Shown here: in pieces, positions 31,599-41,200 of the stretch
Position numbering within the stretch: position 1 is the first letter of the stretch
How the letters are laid out: every line of letters starts with the position of its first letter
Assembly (NCBI GenBank): GCA_003133225.1
Contig: PKWL01000095.1
Coordinates: forward strand, 62,001-126,000
Direction of reading: 5' to 3'
Length of the DNA stretch: 64,000 bases
Source of the DNA: Janthinobacterium sp.
GTDB lineage: Bacteria > Pseudomonadota > Gammaproteobacteria > Burkholderiales > Burkholderiaceae_D
The notes under the pieces: model-generated
What the model saw: only the letters and a program-made list of their open reading frames with translations
What the model was told of the DNA's origin: nothing
Databases searched by the model: none
Program-made: the position numbers and the translations under genes

Positions 31599-32773
31599 GT
31601 CATCCCTTTAGAAGCGATAAAGCGTTCGGCCGAGCTGCGCGCCAGCGCATCTTGGGACATCACCGCGGCGATACAAAAAGCATCGCCATTGGCCACCTCG
31701 TCCATCACGTGCGAAATTACCCGTTCAATCTGGCGAAAGCCGATTTTCAGGGCGAGAAAAGCTTGCACTGCCACCTCGTTGGCCGCGTTTAGCAGGGCCG
31801 GCGCCGTGCCGCCCGCCTTGAGCGCCTCGAATGCCAGCCCCAGGCAGGGAAAGCGCCGCAGGTCGGGACGCTCGAACTGCAGGCTGCCGATCTGGGTCAG
31901 GTCCAGCTGCGCGACGCCCGAGCTAATTCGTTGCGGGAACGCTAGAGCGTGCGCAATCGGGGTGCGCATGTCGGGATTGCCCAATTGCGCCAGCACCGAG
32001 CCGTCGACATAAGAGACCATCGAGTGCACCACGCTTTGCGGGTGAATCACCACTTCGATCAGCGGCGCGCCGAACAACCAGTGCGCCTCGATCACTTCTA
32101 GCCCCTTGTTCATCATGGTCGCCGAGTCGACCGAAATCTTGCGACCCATGACCCAGTTCGGATGCCGGCAAGCCTCGTCCGGCGTCACGGCGTCAAGCGT
32201 GTCGACGGCGCGCGTTAGGAATGGGCCGCCAGATGCGGTCAGCAAGATCTTGGCGACGCCGGCGGCGTCCGGCGCTCGGCCATAGAGATGGGGCAGGCAT
32301 TGGAAGATCGCATTGTGTTCGCTATCGATCGGCAACAGCTGCGCGCCGTTGTCGGCCGCGGCATCCATGAACAGCTGGCCCGACATGACGAGGGCTTCCT
32401 TGTTCGCGAGCAGGATCTTTTTGCCGGCCCGAGCCGCGGCCAAGGTCGGCTCCAGGCCCGCGGCGCCGACAATGGCGGCCATCACCGTGTCCACCTTGGC
32501 ATCGCTGGCGATCGCGCACAGGGCCGCCGCGCCGTAGTCGACTTCCGTGCGCACGCCTTTGGCGCGCAGCAGAGCGCTCAATTGGGCGGCGGCGGCGGCC
32601 GTACCGATGACCGCGCGCGCCGGGCGGAACAGCGCACACTGGGCAGCGAGCTCCTCGACCCGGCTGTGCGCGCTCAAGGCGTAGACGCTATAGCGCTCGG
32701 GATGCCGGGCGAGCACGTCCAGCGTTGATACGCCGATGGAGCCTGTAGCGCCGAGTATCGTAATGCATTGCAT
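31595..32773 (-). CDS. dxr: 1-deoxy-D-xylulose 5-phosphate reductoisomerase
   Basis: 392 residues. NADPH-binding [22 protein letters not shown] at the N-terminus; metal and substrate residues in [22 protein letters not shown] and [21 protein letters not shown]. Second step of the MEP isoprenoid pathway, supplying precursors used by UppS encoded two genes upstream. Nine bp separate it from cdsA. Confidence 0.96.
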   Translation of the reverse strand: MQCITILGATGSIGVSTLDVLARHPERYSVYALSAHSRVEELAAQCALFRPARAVIGTAAAAAQLSALLRAKGVRTEVDYGAAALCAIASDAKVDTVMAAIVGAAGLEPTLAAARAGKKILLANKEALVMSGQLFMDAAADNGAQLLPIDSEHNAIFQCLPHLYGRAPDAAGVAKILLTASGGPFLTRAVDTLDAVTPDEACRHPNWVMGRKISVDSATMMNKGLEVIEAHWLFGAPLIEVVIHPQSVVHSMVSYVDGSVLAQLGNPDMRTPIAHALAFPQRISSGVAQLDLTQIGSLQFERPDLRRFPCLGLAFEALKAGGTAPALLNAANEVAVQAFLALKIGFRQIERVISHVMDEVANGDAFCIAAVMSQDALARSSAERFIASKGMT

Positions 32774-32782
32774 AGTATTCCT

Positions 32783-33616
32783 TCAGAGCCAGGCGCCGAT
32801 CAAGGCGGCCACGGGCAAGACGGGGATCAGGGCATCGATCCGATCGAGCACGCCGCCGTGGCCCGGCAGCAAGTTACTGCTGTCCTTGATGCCAGCGCGG
32901 CGTTTGAGCATGGATTCAAAAAGGTCGCCAACGATGCTGGCGGCGACCAGTAGCAGGAGAACGGCCAAGGCCGCAGCCCAGCCGAATTTAGCTTGCAAGC
33001 GAACGGCAAAAGTGTCGCCAAGTGCCGGTGCAGCGCCAGCTGCGAAGATGCTCAAAGTGGCTATCAACAGCACGGCGATGGCACCGCCGAGCGCACCTTC
33101 CCACGACTTAGCGGGCGAAATCGTGGGCGCCAGCTTATGCTTGCCCAGCACTTTGCCGGAGAAATAGGCGCCGATGTCGGCGATCCAGACCAACGCCATC
33201 ACCGACAGCAGATACAGCGGTGAATGTTGAAACAGCATCAGCATCGCGACGAAACAGCCAACGATGGCAACCGCGTAGACCAGGCTGAGCAGGGTGTTAC
33301 CCATGCCTTCAAGGGGCGGCAAGCCGAGCGCTAACGCCGGCACGAAGCGCAGCAGCCAGAGCGCCGCGCACAGCGAAAACCAGAAACTGGCGTAGCCTAG
33401 GCCGCGGCCAAAGAAGAAGGTATAGGCAAACGCGGCGGTCCAAAAAAGCGCCACCAGCCAGGCTTGCTTGTATTGGAAGAGGCGGAAACTTTCCCACACG
33501 GCGGCGCCGAAAAAAACCGTGACGAGGCCCGCGAAAACGAAAAAATGATTGAAACATAGCACCGACAGCAAGACCGCCAGAAGTACGATGGCAGTGATAA
33601 TCCGAGTTTTCAGCAT
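32783..33616 (-). CDS. cdsA: Phosphatidate cytidylyltransferase
   Basis: 277 residues, polytopic membrane protein with about seven or eight hydrophobic segments and the CDP-alcohol signature SMLKRRAGIKDSSNLLPGHGGVLDRIDAL near the C-terminus (quoted by its ends, conserved Asp in KDSS and DRID). It makes CDP-diacylglycerol for phospholipid synthesis. ATG 33616 overlaps the uppS stop as TGATG. Confidence 0.94.
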   Translation of the reverse strand: MLKTRIITAIVLLAVLLSVLCFNHFFVFAGLVTVFFGAAVWESFRLFQYKQAWLVALFWTAAFAYTFFFGRGLGYASFWFSLCAALWLLRFVPALALGLPPLEGMGNTLLSLVYAVAIVGCFVAMLMLFQHSPLYLLSVMALVWIADIGAYFSGKVLGKHKLAPTISPAKSWEGALGGAIAVLLIATLSIFAAGAAPALGDTFAVRLQAKFGWAAALAVLLLLVAASIVGDLFESMLKRRAGIKDSSNLLPGHGGVLDRIDALIPVLPVAALIGAWL

Positions 33617-34368
33617 CAGCCTGCTTTCTCGGCCAATTGGGCGCCGGTGCGCCCGAAGCGGCGCTCGCGTTGCTGGTAGGACGCGATTGCTGCGTCGAGG
33701 CAGTCGATCGAGAAATCGGGCCAATATGTTTCGGTGAAGTAAAACTCCGTGTAGGCCAGCTGCCACAGCATAAAATTGGAAATGCGCTGTTCGCCGCCGG
33801 TGCGGATGAACAGGTCCGGTTCGGGCGCGTAGGCCATGGCCAGATGAGGCGCCAACTGCTCTTCGCTAAACTGGGTCGCGCCGGGGCGGGCCCCTACCAT
33901 TTTGCCGATCGCCTGCATGATGTCCCAGCGTCCGCCGTAGTTGGCGCACACGGATACGGTCAAGCGGGTGTTGCCGGCCGTCTTACGTTCGGCGTTGGCG
34001 ATCATGTCGCGCAGTTTGTCGTCGAAACGCGACAAGTCGCCTACCACTTTGAGACGGATATTATTGGCGTGCATTTTGGATACTTCCCGCTCCAGCGCCG
34101 TCATGAACAAGCGCATTAGCAGAGTGACTTCTTCTTGCGGGCGGCGCCAGTTCTCGGAGCTGAAGGCGAACAGGGTCAAGTACTCGACCCCGCGCAAGGC
34201 GCATGCTTCGACCAAGCCGCGCACCGCCTCGACGCCCTTGACGTGACCTGCCACGCGCGGCAAAAAGCGTTTGGTGGCCCAGCGCCCATTGCCGTCCATG
34301 ATGACGGCGACGTGGCGCGGCACTTTGGAAATTTCCGGTACCGCTGTTGTCGAGCTTGAATAGATCAT
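33616..34368 (-). CDS. uppS: Undecaprenyl diphosphate synthase
   Basis: 250 residues of the cis-prenyltransferase family: [15 protein letters not shown] with the catalytic Asp, [11 protein letters not shown], and [15 protein letters not shown] followed by [14 protein letters not shown]. It makes the C55 carrier lipid for peptidoglycan and O-antigen. Placed after frr and coupled to cdsA. Confidence 0.96.
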   Translation of the reverse strand: MIYSSSTTAVPEISKVPRHVAVIMDGNGRWATKRFLPRVAGHVKGVEAVRGLVEACALRGVEYLTLFAFSSENWRRPQEEVTLLMRLFMTALEREVSKMHANNIRLKVVGDLSRFDDKLRDMIANAERKTAGNTRLTVSVCANYGGRWDIMQAIGKMVGARPGATQFSEEQLAPHLAMAYAPEPDLFIRTGGEQRISNFMLWQLAYTEFYFTETYWPDFSIDCLDAAIASYQQRERRFGRTGAQLAEKAG

Positions 34369-34456
34369 GAAAACACTAAAGCCAAATAAGAATATCGCGT
34401 TGCACGGCTCCGCTCAGGCGGCAAACATCATTTGCCGGCGGAAATCTCGCATTATA

Positions 34457-35017
34457 CTAAACGGTCAATACTTCCTTCTCCTTGTCCACGACCATCTTGT
34501 CGATGTCGGCAATGAACTTGTCGGTCAGCTTTTGCACTTCTTCCGACGCGCGCCGTTCGTCGTCTTCTGAGCACGCTTTGTCTTTGACCAGCTTTTTCAG
34601 CGATTCGTTGGCATCGCGCCGGATGTTGCGCACGGCGATTTTCGCGTCTTCCGCCTCGCTTTTGACCAACTTGACCATTTCCTTGCGCCGCTCTTCGGTC
34701 AGGACCGGGGTCGGCACCCGGATCATGTCGCCCTGGGTCGATGGGTTCAGACCGAGGTCGGCGTCACGGATCGCCTTCTCCACCGTCGTGATCATCTTCT
34801 TTTCCCATGGCTGCACGCCGATGGTGCGGGCGTCGATTAACGTCACATTGGCGATCTGAGTTAGCGCCGTGGGTGTTCCATAGTATTCCACTTGCACATG
34901 ATCGAGGATACCGGTGTGGGCGCGGCCCGTGCGCACCTTGGCCAGGTCGGCCTTCAAGGTGTCGATCGACTTCATCATGCGATCCTGGGTATTTTTTTTG
35001 ACGTCAGCTAAGGACAT
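34457..35017 (-). CDS. frr: Ribosome recycling factor
   Basis: 186 residues: the three-helix bundle start ([25 protein letters not shown]), the beta domain ([22 protein letters not shown]) and the C-terminal helices ([22 protein letters not shown]). With EF-G it splits post-termination ribosomes. Follows pyrH by 27 bp in the conserved rpsB-tsf-pyrH-frr order. Confidence 0.97.
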   Translation of the reverse strand: MSLADVKKNTQDRMMKSIDTLKADLAKVRTGRAHTGILDHVQVEYYGTPTALTQIANVTLIDARTIGVQPWEKKMITTVEKAIRDADLGLNPSTQGDMIRVPTPVLTEERRKEMVKLVKSEAEDAKIAVRNIRRDANESLKKLVKDKACSEDDERRASEEVQKLTDKFIADIDKMVVDKEKEVLTV

Positions 35018-35044
35018 GCTGCTCTCCTATGTTTGAAATGAATA

Positions 35045-35761
35045 TTAAACGTGGACCAGTGTACCTTCATCTTCACCCATGATGATGCGTTTGAGCGCAC
35101 CGGGCTTGATAATGGAAAAAACCTTGATGGGCAACTTCTGGTCGCGGCACAAGGCAAATGCAGTGGCATCCATCACTTGCAAATGTTTGGCGATCGCTTC
35201 GTCGAACGTGATGCTGTCGAAGCGCGTGGCGTTTGGATCTTTTTTCGGATCCGCCGTGTAGACGCCGTCGACCTTGGTCGCCTTCAGCACGATTTCGGCG
35301 CTGATTTCGGAACCGCGCAGGGCGGCGGCCGTATCGGTGGTGAAAAATGGGTTGCCGGTACCGGCTGCGAATATAACGACCTTGCCTTCTTCCAGATACT
35401 GCAGGGCTTTCGGACGCACGTAAGGCTCGACCACTTGCTCGATCGCGATGGCCGACATGACGCGCGCAACGATGCCGACGTGGCGCATGGCATCGCCCAA
35501 GGCCAGTGCGTTCATGACGGTTGCCAGCATGCCCATATAGTCCGCCGTGGCGCGATCCATGCCCTGGGCGCCGGGCGCCACGCCGCGGAAAATATTGCCG
35601 CCCCCGATCACGATCGCCAGCTCCACACCCAAACTCGCCACCTCCGCCACATCTGCGACCATGCGCTCGATGGTGCCGCGATTGATGCCATACGGATCAT
35701 CGCCCATTAAGGCTTCACCGGATAATTTGAGGAGAACGCGCTTGTAGGCTGGTTTTGACAT
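35045..35761 (-). CDS. pyrH: Uridylate kinase
   Basis: 238 residues of the amino-acid-kinase fold: [31 protein letters not shown], and [15 protein letters not shown]. Phosphorylates UMP to UDP; family members are hexamers regulated by GTP and UTP. ATG 35761 is chosen because the conserved sequence begins there and GGAG lies nine bases upstream; an upstream ATG adds five unconserved residues. Confidence 0.96.
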   Translation of the reverse strand: MSKPAYKRVLLKLSGEALMGDDPYGINRGTIERMVADVAEVASLGVELAIVIGGGNIFRGVAPGAQGMDRATADYMGMLATVMNALALGDAMRHVGIVARVMSAIAIEQVVEPYVRPKALQYLEEGKVVIFAAGTGNPFFTTDTAAALRGSEISAEIVLKATKVDGVYTADPKKDPNATRFDSITFDEAIAKHLQVMDATAFALCRDQKLPIKVFSIIKPGALKRIIMGEDEGTLVHV

Positions 35762-35868
35762 GAGCTGGGGCTCCATAGTATTTAGTTATTCGGGGGTAAT
35801 TTCCATAGGTTCATACTTGCCTACTGGAAAATTTCCAGCCGCCCCTTCGGGCTGCGGACGGACCAGAC

Positions 35869-35891
35869 AAAAAAACGGGCCTCGCGGCCCG
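35869..35891 (-). terminator. Intrinsic terminator after tsf
   Basis: CGGGCC-GCGA-GGCCCG hairpin immediately past the tsf stop, followed on the minus strand by seven T (35869-35875). It separates rpsB-tsf from pyrH, so pyrH and the genes after it need read-through or their own promoter. Confidence 0.85.
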
Positions 35892-35895
35892 CTTT

Positions 35896-36810
35896 TTAGT
35901 TCGCTGCCTTGGAGGCAGCCATTTGGGCTGCAACCTCTGCGGCGAAGTCGTCTTGTTTCTTTTCGATCCCTTCACCCACCACATACATGGTGAACGATTT
36001 CACGGTGCTATTGGCCGCTTTCAGCATTTGTTCAACTGAAAGCTTATCATTTTTCACGAAAGTCTGATTTAGCAAGGACACTTCCTTCAGGTACTTCTGG
36101 ACGGAGCCTTCCAGGCGCTTGGCCAAGATCTCCGCGGACTGCACCGCTTTGCCTTCGGCAACGGCCTTGACTGCATCTTCCGCCGCCTTCAGGGACGCCA
36201 CCGAGCGCTCGGCGGCAATCAGTTCGGCGGGCACTTGGTCCGCCGACAGCGATACCGGCTTCATCGCCGCGATGTGCATTGCCACGTCCTTACCGACTTG
36301 CTCGTCGGCGCCATCGAACTCGACCATCACACCAATACGCGTGCCGTGCAGGTAGGACGCGAGCTTGGCCGCCGTTTCAAACCGCTGGAAGCGGCGGATC
36401 GACATGTTTTCACCGATCTTGCCGATCAGCACGGTACGGGTGTCGTCTAGCGTGCCCCCCTTATAGGGCAAAGCGAGCAGCGCGGCGACGTCGGCCGGAT
36501 TGTTTTCGGCGACCAGCTTGGCGGCAGCGTTCGCCAGGGTCAAGAAATCATCGTTTTTGGCCACGAAGTCGGTTTCGCTATTGATCTCGATCAGCGCGCC
36601 AATGCCGCCAGCGATGTAGGTGGCGACCACGCCTTCGGCGGTGATGCGGGACGACGCTTTCGAAGCCTTCCCACCCAGCTTGACACGCAAGATCTCTTCC
36701 GCACGCGTCATGTCGCCGTCGGCTTCCGTCAATGCTTTTTTGCATTCCATCATTGGTGCGTCGGTCTTGCCGCGCAATTCGCCCACCATCGCTGCTGTAA
36801 TCGCTGCCAT
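35896..36810 (-). CDS. tsf: Elongation factor Ts
   Basis: 304 residues: N-terminal UBA-like domain ([25 protein letters not shown]), the TDFVAKND motif contacting EF-Tu, and the C-terminal coiled-coil/dimer region. Exchanges nucleotide on EF-Tu. ATG 36810 has GGAG in good position. Downstream of rpsB as usual. Confidence 0.97.
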   Translation of the reverse strand: MAAITAAMVGELRGKTDAPMMECKKALTEADGDMTRAEEILRVKLGGKASKASSRITAEGVVATYIAGGIGALIEINSETDFVAKNDDFLTLANAAAKLVAENNPADVAALLALPYKGGTLDDTRTVLIGKIGENMSIRRFQRFETAAKLASYLHGTRIGVMVEFDGADEQVGKDVAMHIAAMKPVSLSADQVPAELIAAERSVASLKAAEDAVKAVAEGKAVQSAEILAKRLEGSVQKYLKEVSLLNQTFVKNDKLSVEQMLKAANSTVKSFTMYVVGEGIEKKQDDFAAEVAAQMAASKAAN

Positions 36811-36886
36811 GTATTTCTCCTCATTCGGTGATTCGTGTGACTGCCCGGACGTCAAGGCTGGCGCCCCATTGGGCGCGCCACAGATT

Positions 36887-36913
36887 AAAAAAAAGGGGCG
36901 CTGCTGCCACCCC
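36887..36913 (-). terminator. Terminator or attenuator between rpsB and tsf
   Basis: A hairpin with GGGG/CCCC core (36895-36913) followed on the minus strand by eight T. It would lower tsf expression relative to rpsB. A second GC-rich inverted repeat lies at about 36859-36878. Confidence 0.7.
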
Positions 36914-36951
36914 TTCGTCCTACTTTTACACCATCAATCGAGCGCGGAAAG

Positions 36952-37704
36952 TTAGGCGTGCTCGTTGACTTCGACGAACTCGTCGCCAGCGCCGGTCTTG
37001 ACCATGTCAACGATTTCGTTGCTCGCGCTTGCACGACCTTCAATAATGGCATCGGCCACACCGCGCGCATACAACATGATCGCTTTCGACGAGTCATCGT
37101 TACCAGGGATGACGTAGGTGACGCCTTCTGGAGAGTGGTTGGTATCGACGACGCCGATGACGGGGATGCCCAGCTTGGCCGCTTCCGTAATCGCGCCCTT
37201 ATGGTAGCCAACATCGACGACAAAAATAGCATCGGGAATTCCACCCATATCCTTGATGCCGCCAATCGACTTTTGCAGCTTGATCATTTCACGCTGAAAC
37301 ATCAGCCCTTCTTTTTTCGACAGCTTTTCCACGGAACCGTCTTCGACCGTCGCTTCCATGTCTTTCAGACGCTTAATGGAGGTCTTGATGGTTTTGAAGT
37401 TGGTCAGCATGCCGCCCAACCAACGTTGATCGACGAAAGGAACGCCGGCGCGCTGCGCTTCAGCGGCGATGATTTCGCGGGCTTGACGTTTGGTGCCCAC
37501 CATCAAGATGGTGCCGCGGTTCGATGCCAGTTGACGTACATGCTTCATCGCTTCTTGATACATGGCCATCGTCTTTTCCAAGTTGATGATATGAATCTTG
37601 TTGCGATGACCAAAGATGAACGGCGCCATCTTAGGGTTCCAAAAACGGGTTTGGTGACCAAAATGGACACCAGCTTCCAGCATTTCGCGCATTGTTACGG
37701 ACAT
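36952..37704 (-). CDS. rpsB: 30S ribosomal protein S2
   Basis: 250 residues: [22 protein letters not shown] at the start, [33 protein letters not shown] and the C-terminal [25 protein letters not shown]. Structural protein of the small subunit and head of the operon. GGAG precedes ATG 37704. Confidence 0.97.
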   Translation of the reverse strand: MSVTMREMLEAGVHFGHQTRFWNPKMAPFIFGHRNKIHIINLEKTMAMYQEAMKHVRQLASNRGTILMVGTKRQAREIIAAEAQRAGVPFVDQRWLGGMLTNFKTIKTSIKRLKDMEATVEDGSVEKLSKKEGLMFQREMIKLQKSIGGIKDMGGIPDAIFVVDVGYHKGAITEAAKLGIPVIGVVDTNHSPEGVTYVIPGNDDSSKAIMLYARGVADAIIEGRASASNEIVDMVKTGAGDEFVEVNEHA

Positions 37705-38131
37705 TTTTCACTCCAGGGTTGGGTCTGGAATCCGATCAGTCACCCAATGGGCACCCTTGTCGACCGGATTCGCGATTATTAAAGTTTATTAAATCAATGA
37801 CTTATCGTATTGCTCGAAACCAAATCCAAGCAACCCAATATTGTACCCCAAAAGCGGGGCCTAGAGGCACTTAAGTCGTGCCCAGCTTGTCCGGTACGGC
37901 GCGAGCGCAACGGGAAGCGGGAAAATTCGACGGCCATAAACGAGTCCAAAGCGGGCGCCCGGGCGAATCATTGGCGCCTGGGTGAGCGCGCGGGACAGTT
38001 GGGCGCAGGGACGGGCACGGGACTTCAGGCGCGCGCCCGGAACAACTCCGCTACCACCCTAACGCTGCTGGGCGCCAGCAGAGGTGCTAAACTACATTGC
38101 AGCTGAACGGTCCAGCGTTTGAAAGCGCACC
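37705..38131. other. Divergent intergenic region between rpsB and GNAT gene
   Basis: About 430 bases. The rpsB-proximal half is AT-richer and holds a TACAAT (minus strand, about 37840) next to a CCCC/GGGG hairpin (37844-37857), a possible promoter. No protein or RNA gene was recognised. The conserved neighbour map is not here but 24 kb away. Confidence 0.45.
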
Positions 38132-38659
38132 ATGTTAAAAGGACAACTTTGCAGTCTCCGTCATCTGCTCAGCGCCGATTTGGGTAGCTTCATCGCGCTG
38201 GCCAATGACCTAGCGACGCGCGGCAACTATTTTTCGATGCAATTTAAGTCACCCGAGGCGCTGCGCAAGGACTTCATGCAGACCGGCTTCGTCACCGACG
38301 ATAGCGAGTTGTTCGTGATCGAAGACAGTTTTCACCGCATGATCGGCGTTATCACCCACTTCAAGGGACGCACGCCCGTTTGCCGCGAAATCGGCTATCG
38401 CTTGTTCAATGCGGACCTGGCCGGCCGCGGCTACGTCACGGAAGCGACCCGCTTGCTAGTTGATTACCTGTTTAACGTCTTCCAGTACCACCGCCTCGAG
38501 CTTTTGATGGATCCGCACAACATTGCTTCCGAACGGATCGCGCAAAAATGCCGTTTTACGGAGGAAGGGACGCTGCGCCAGTCGTTTTTTATCAACGGCA
38601 AAATGTGCGACGTCAAAATGTACAGCCTGCTGCGCCCGGAGTGGGAAGCGCAGGGCTAG
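38132..38659 (+). CDS. GNAT-family N-acetyltransferase (RimJ/RimL type)
   Basis: 175 residues. The acetyl-CoA-binding region is ADLAGRGYVTEATRLLVDYLF, followed by LELLMDPHNIASERIAQKCRFTEEG, the pattern of RimJ/RimL-like acetyltransferases acting on protein N-termini or small amines. Substrate not deducible. It stands alone, first plus-strand gene of the accessory block. Confidence 0.85.
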   Translation: MLKGQLCSLRHLLSADLGSFIALANDLATRGNYFSMQFKSPEALRKDFMQTGFVTDDSELFVIEDSFHRMIGVITHFKGRTPVCREIGYRLFNADLAGRGYVTEATRLLVDYLFNVFQYHRLELLMDPHNIASERIAQKCRFTEEGTLRQSFFINGKMCDVKMYSLLRPEWEAQG

Positions 38660-39106
38660 TGGCCGCCTAGGGCGTTGGACGCAGCCGTCCTGACGTGTTG
38701 GGTGCCGGGCGTGGTAACTGGCGAGAGCGCCTTCGACTCGGCGCCAAAACCCGCCGCAGGTGATGCGCAGCACGCCTTGGCGCCCGCCTCGTCGCGGGCG
38801 CTCGAACACAATTTCCCGTTCGGCCGATCGGCGCCTGCCTCTCGATTTTTTCCTCGGGCCAGGGTCGTTGGCCCGCGCCCGGTCAAAGCCGTCAGCACCG
38901 ACATTTCCAGACAGGCTCCAGCAAACCCGTTCGCTGGGACCAGGCAGCGTTAGGCGAGGATCATGGCGATCAGTTTGCGCGTTTCAAGGCGACCGTTTGG
39001 GGTCAGTTAGGAAAAGCTGCGAGCATATTGCGAAATAACATGAAAATATTGCCAAGCAACATGAAAAACCGCGTAAGCTGTCATTTATCCTGTCAATAAT
39101 AATGCC
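38660..39106. other. Gap without recognisable gene
   Basis: About 450 bases; the first 300 are GC-rich with shadow frames only. The last 100 bases are AT-rich with repeated ATGAAAA-like words and probably hold the promoter of the FHA gene. Confidence 0.45.
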
Positions 39107-40615
39107 ATGAAAAAATGCAGTAACCCGGATCATCCGCATTGCACTTTCTGGGTCACTCCCTCGGAGAGGTGCTGCGCTGGAGGGCATGCGCAAGCGACCG
39201 AGTCGCTATCGAGTTACGATTTGCTGAGCGCGCTACGCAAAGCCCGGGCCAATGCGGCGCCTTTGTCGGCGCCACTGGCCCGGGCGCCGTTGGCGTCCAA
39301 GCAGTCTGGGCTGGCCCACTTGCATATCAGCGGCTTCGACCCGCGCGCAGCGGGCGGACGCCAGACTCTCAAGATGGAATTGCGCGGCATGCCCGACACC
39401 GGCGCGGGGCAAATTACGCTGTCGCTGCAGTCGGAGCTGATCGCGCACGGCGCCTCGCGCCAGCAATTCGGGCGCACCATGCGCGGCGATTGGCGCCCCG
39501 TGTTTGTTGAATTTTCATCGCGCGACAAGGAACACGGCCAGTACCAGATCGAAGTCGAAGTGCTACGTGAATCCGACGGCAACACGCTGCAGGCGTGGGT
39601 TTGTACTTTTGTCATCCTGGTGCCACGCTTGGACGCGAGCCTGACGGAGATTCATCAGATATTTTTAAGCACGCATAAAAACGTGCGCGTGGTGGCCGAT
39701 GATGCGTCGATCGCCAGAGTCAATGCGCAAGGAGGCGGCCAGGTCGATATCGACGTCAGCGCGCGCAATGCCGGCATTGCGCACCTCGATTTAGGTGGCG
39801 CGCAAGGCAAAATGGACACCGGTTTCACGACGATTGCGTGGGACGAGGACTTAATTGAAATCGACGTGCCGGGGACCAGCAAAAACCATCCGCACCCGAG
39901 CCGCGCCGCCTGCTTGGTCAACGCAGCGCCGGAAACGGGTGCCCAGCGTCAAATCCGCCTGTTCGCGCTGGACGAATGCGTGCTGGGCCGTTTTGAAGCC
40001 GATTATCAGGAAGCGGACGTCTTGTTGTGCCACTTTGGTGCCGACGGCCAAGATAGCAGCGGCCTGACGCGGCGATTGTCGGCTCGCCATGCTTTGATCC
40101 GCCGCGCCGGCTCTAGCTTTGAAATCGAAGACGTATCACGCTATGGCATTTTGCTCGACGGCATCTGGCCGGGGAAAAATAAGCCGACGCCGCTTCGTCT
40201 CGGCATGCGCATCGAACTGAGCGCGAGCATAAAGGGCATTGTGATCCTGTCGGTAACAGCCCTCATGCCGCATGGCGTGGTACTGCACCGCATTGACCAG
40301 GGCGCACAAGCCGAATGCTTTTACCTACTAGCGCCCGACACGCATCCCGGCTATCCGATGCCGGCCTTTGCCGCGGCCCCGAATGCGGCCGCGCTGCCGT
40401 TGTTGATTCATCGCGACGGCGGCTTCTGGCACCTTGACCAGCTTACCGGCAAGGAAACCGCCTTGGGGCCAGCCACCTCGCTTGACAAGCTCAGCCGCAT
40501 ACCCAAGCACAATCGCTTTGCCAGCGTCCCTTACCCTGAGCAAGTGCAAGCTCGTGGCAGCAACGCCGCGCGCGGCAGCGAAACACCGACCGGGCACTCA
40601 GTGTTGGCCGTTTAA
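39107..40615 (+). CDS. FHA-domain protein with cysteine-rich N-terminus
   Basis: 502 residues. Residues 4-27 (CSNPDHPHC...CCAGGH) look like a zinc-binding knuckle. The middle (about 70-190) is beta-rich and of unknown fold. An FHA-like domain spans about 288-390: LGRFEAD, RRLSARHALIRRAG, and DVSRYGILLDG in place of the usual NGTxxNG. FHA domains bind phosphothreonine, so a plausible ligand is a substrate of the Ser/Thr kinase encoded convergently next door. No transmembrane segment is seen. The role is inferred from neighbourhood only. Confidence 0.7.
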   Translation: MKKCSNPDHPHCTFWVTPSERCCAGGHAQATESLSSYDLLSALRKARANAAPLSAPLARAPLASKQSGLAHLHISGFDPRAAGGRQTLKMELRGMPDTGAGQITLSLQSELIAHGASRQQFGRTMRGDWRPVFVEFSSRDKEHGQYQIEVEVLRESDGNTLQAWVCTFVILVPRLDASLTEIHQIFLSTHKNVRVVADDASIARVNAQGGGQVDIDVSARNAGIAHLDLGGAQGKMDTGFTTIAWDEDLIEIDVPGTSKNHPHPSRAACLVNAAPETGAQRQIRLFALDECVLGRFEADYQEADVLLCHFGADGQDSSGLTRRLSARHALIRRAGSSFEIEDVSRYGILLDGIWPGKNKPTPLRLGMRIELSASIKGIVILSVTALMPHGVVLHRIDQGAQAECFYLLAPDTHPGYPMPAFAAAPNAAALPLLIHRDGGFWHLDQLTGKETALGPATSLDKLSRIPKHNRFASVPYPEQVQARGSNAARGSETPTGHSVLAV

Positions 40616-40766
40616 TCACCCGGGTGGATTTGTAACTGAGTGCTTCAAAACCTTACCTTTGCAGCCTCGTGAAGGACCGCCAACGCCACCCCATGTTGCA
40701 AATTAGCCGAATCGGGCCGGCGCCACAGCTGAGCGCGTTCGCAAGCGACCTGGCAAGGGGGCGGCC

Positions 40767-40871
40767 TCAGCGTGGGGCTAGAACGAGAAAGATCAGTGAC
40801 AAGCCAAGCAGCATCACCGCTTCTAGCGTAAATACCAGCGCCGGTATTTTTAGTTCCTGCGGAATTTTCAT
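40767..40871 (-). CDS. 34-residue single-span membrane peptide
   Basis: The small frame starts at ATG 40871 with GGAG nine bases upstream and reads MKIPQELKIPALVF, then TLEAVMLLGLSLIFLVLAPR and stop. It has an amphipathic start, one strongly hydrophobic helix and a positive C-terminus, features typical of genuine small membrane proteins. It lies about 330 bp downstream of the kinase gene on the same strand. No homologue is known to me. Confidence 0.45.
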   Translation of the reverse strand: MKIPQELKIPALVFTLEAVMLLGLSLIFLVLAPR

Positions 40872-41200
40872 GAAAATGACTCCATACTCCAAGGACACCA
40901 ACACCCCTCAACCCGCCATTCCCGCTCGGTTGAGGCCTTACAAATTAGTGCGCTCTCATCATGCAAAAGTTCCTTAAGCCGAGCGCTCGCTGGACACGGG
41001 TAGGGGCGGCGCGTCCACCCACGCGGGCAGTGACAAGGCGGAAATCTTGAGAAAAGAGTGAAAACGCGAGCGAACCGGGCTTGCCGCGGGCGAGCCGGCG
41101 CGCGCGCACTTGAGGGCGGATGCCACGTCGCTCTAGTTAAGGTCGGGGGGCGGGCGCGGGCGGCGCCGCGCACGTTTTCAGGAACCGTCCGAATCAAGGC
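40872..41200. other. Gap between small peptide and kinase gene
   Basis: About 330 bases downstream of the kinase stop with no recognisable protein. A template repeat or retroelement RNA for the kinase's variable-looking 3' end was looked for here and not seen. Confidence 0.4.

Noticed and set aside
36859-36878. Second GC-rich inverted repeat near the rpsB-tsf terminator
   Set aside because: It has no T-run; kept only as a note within the terminator entry.
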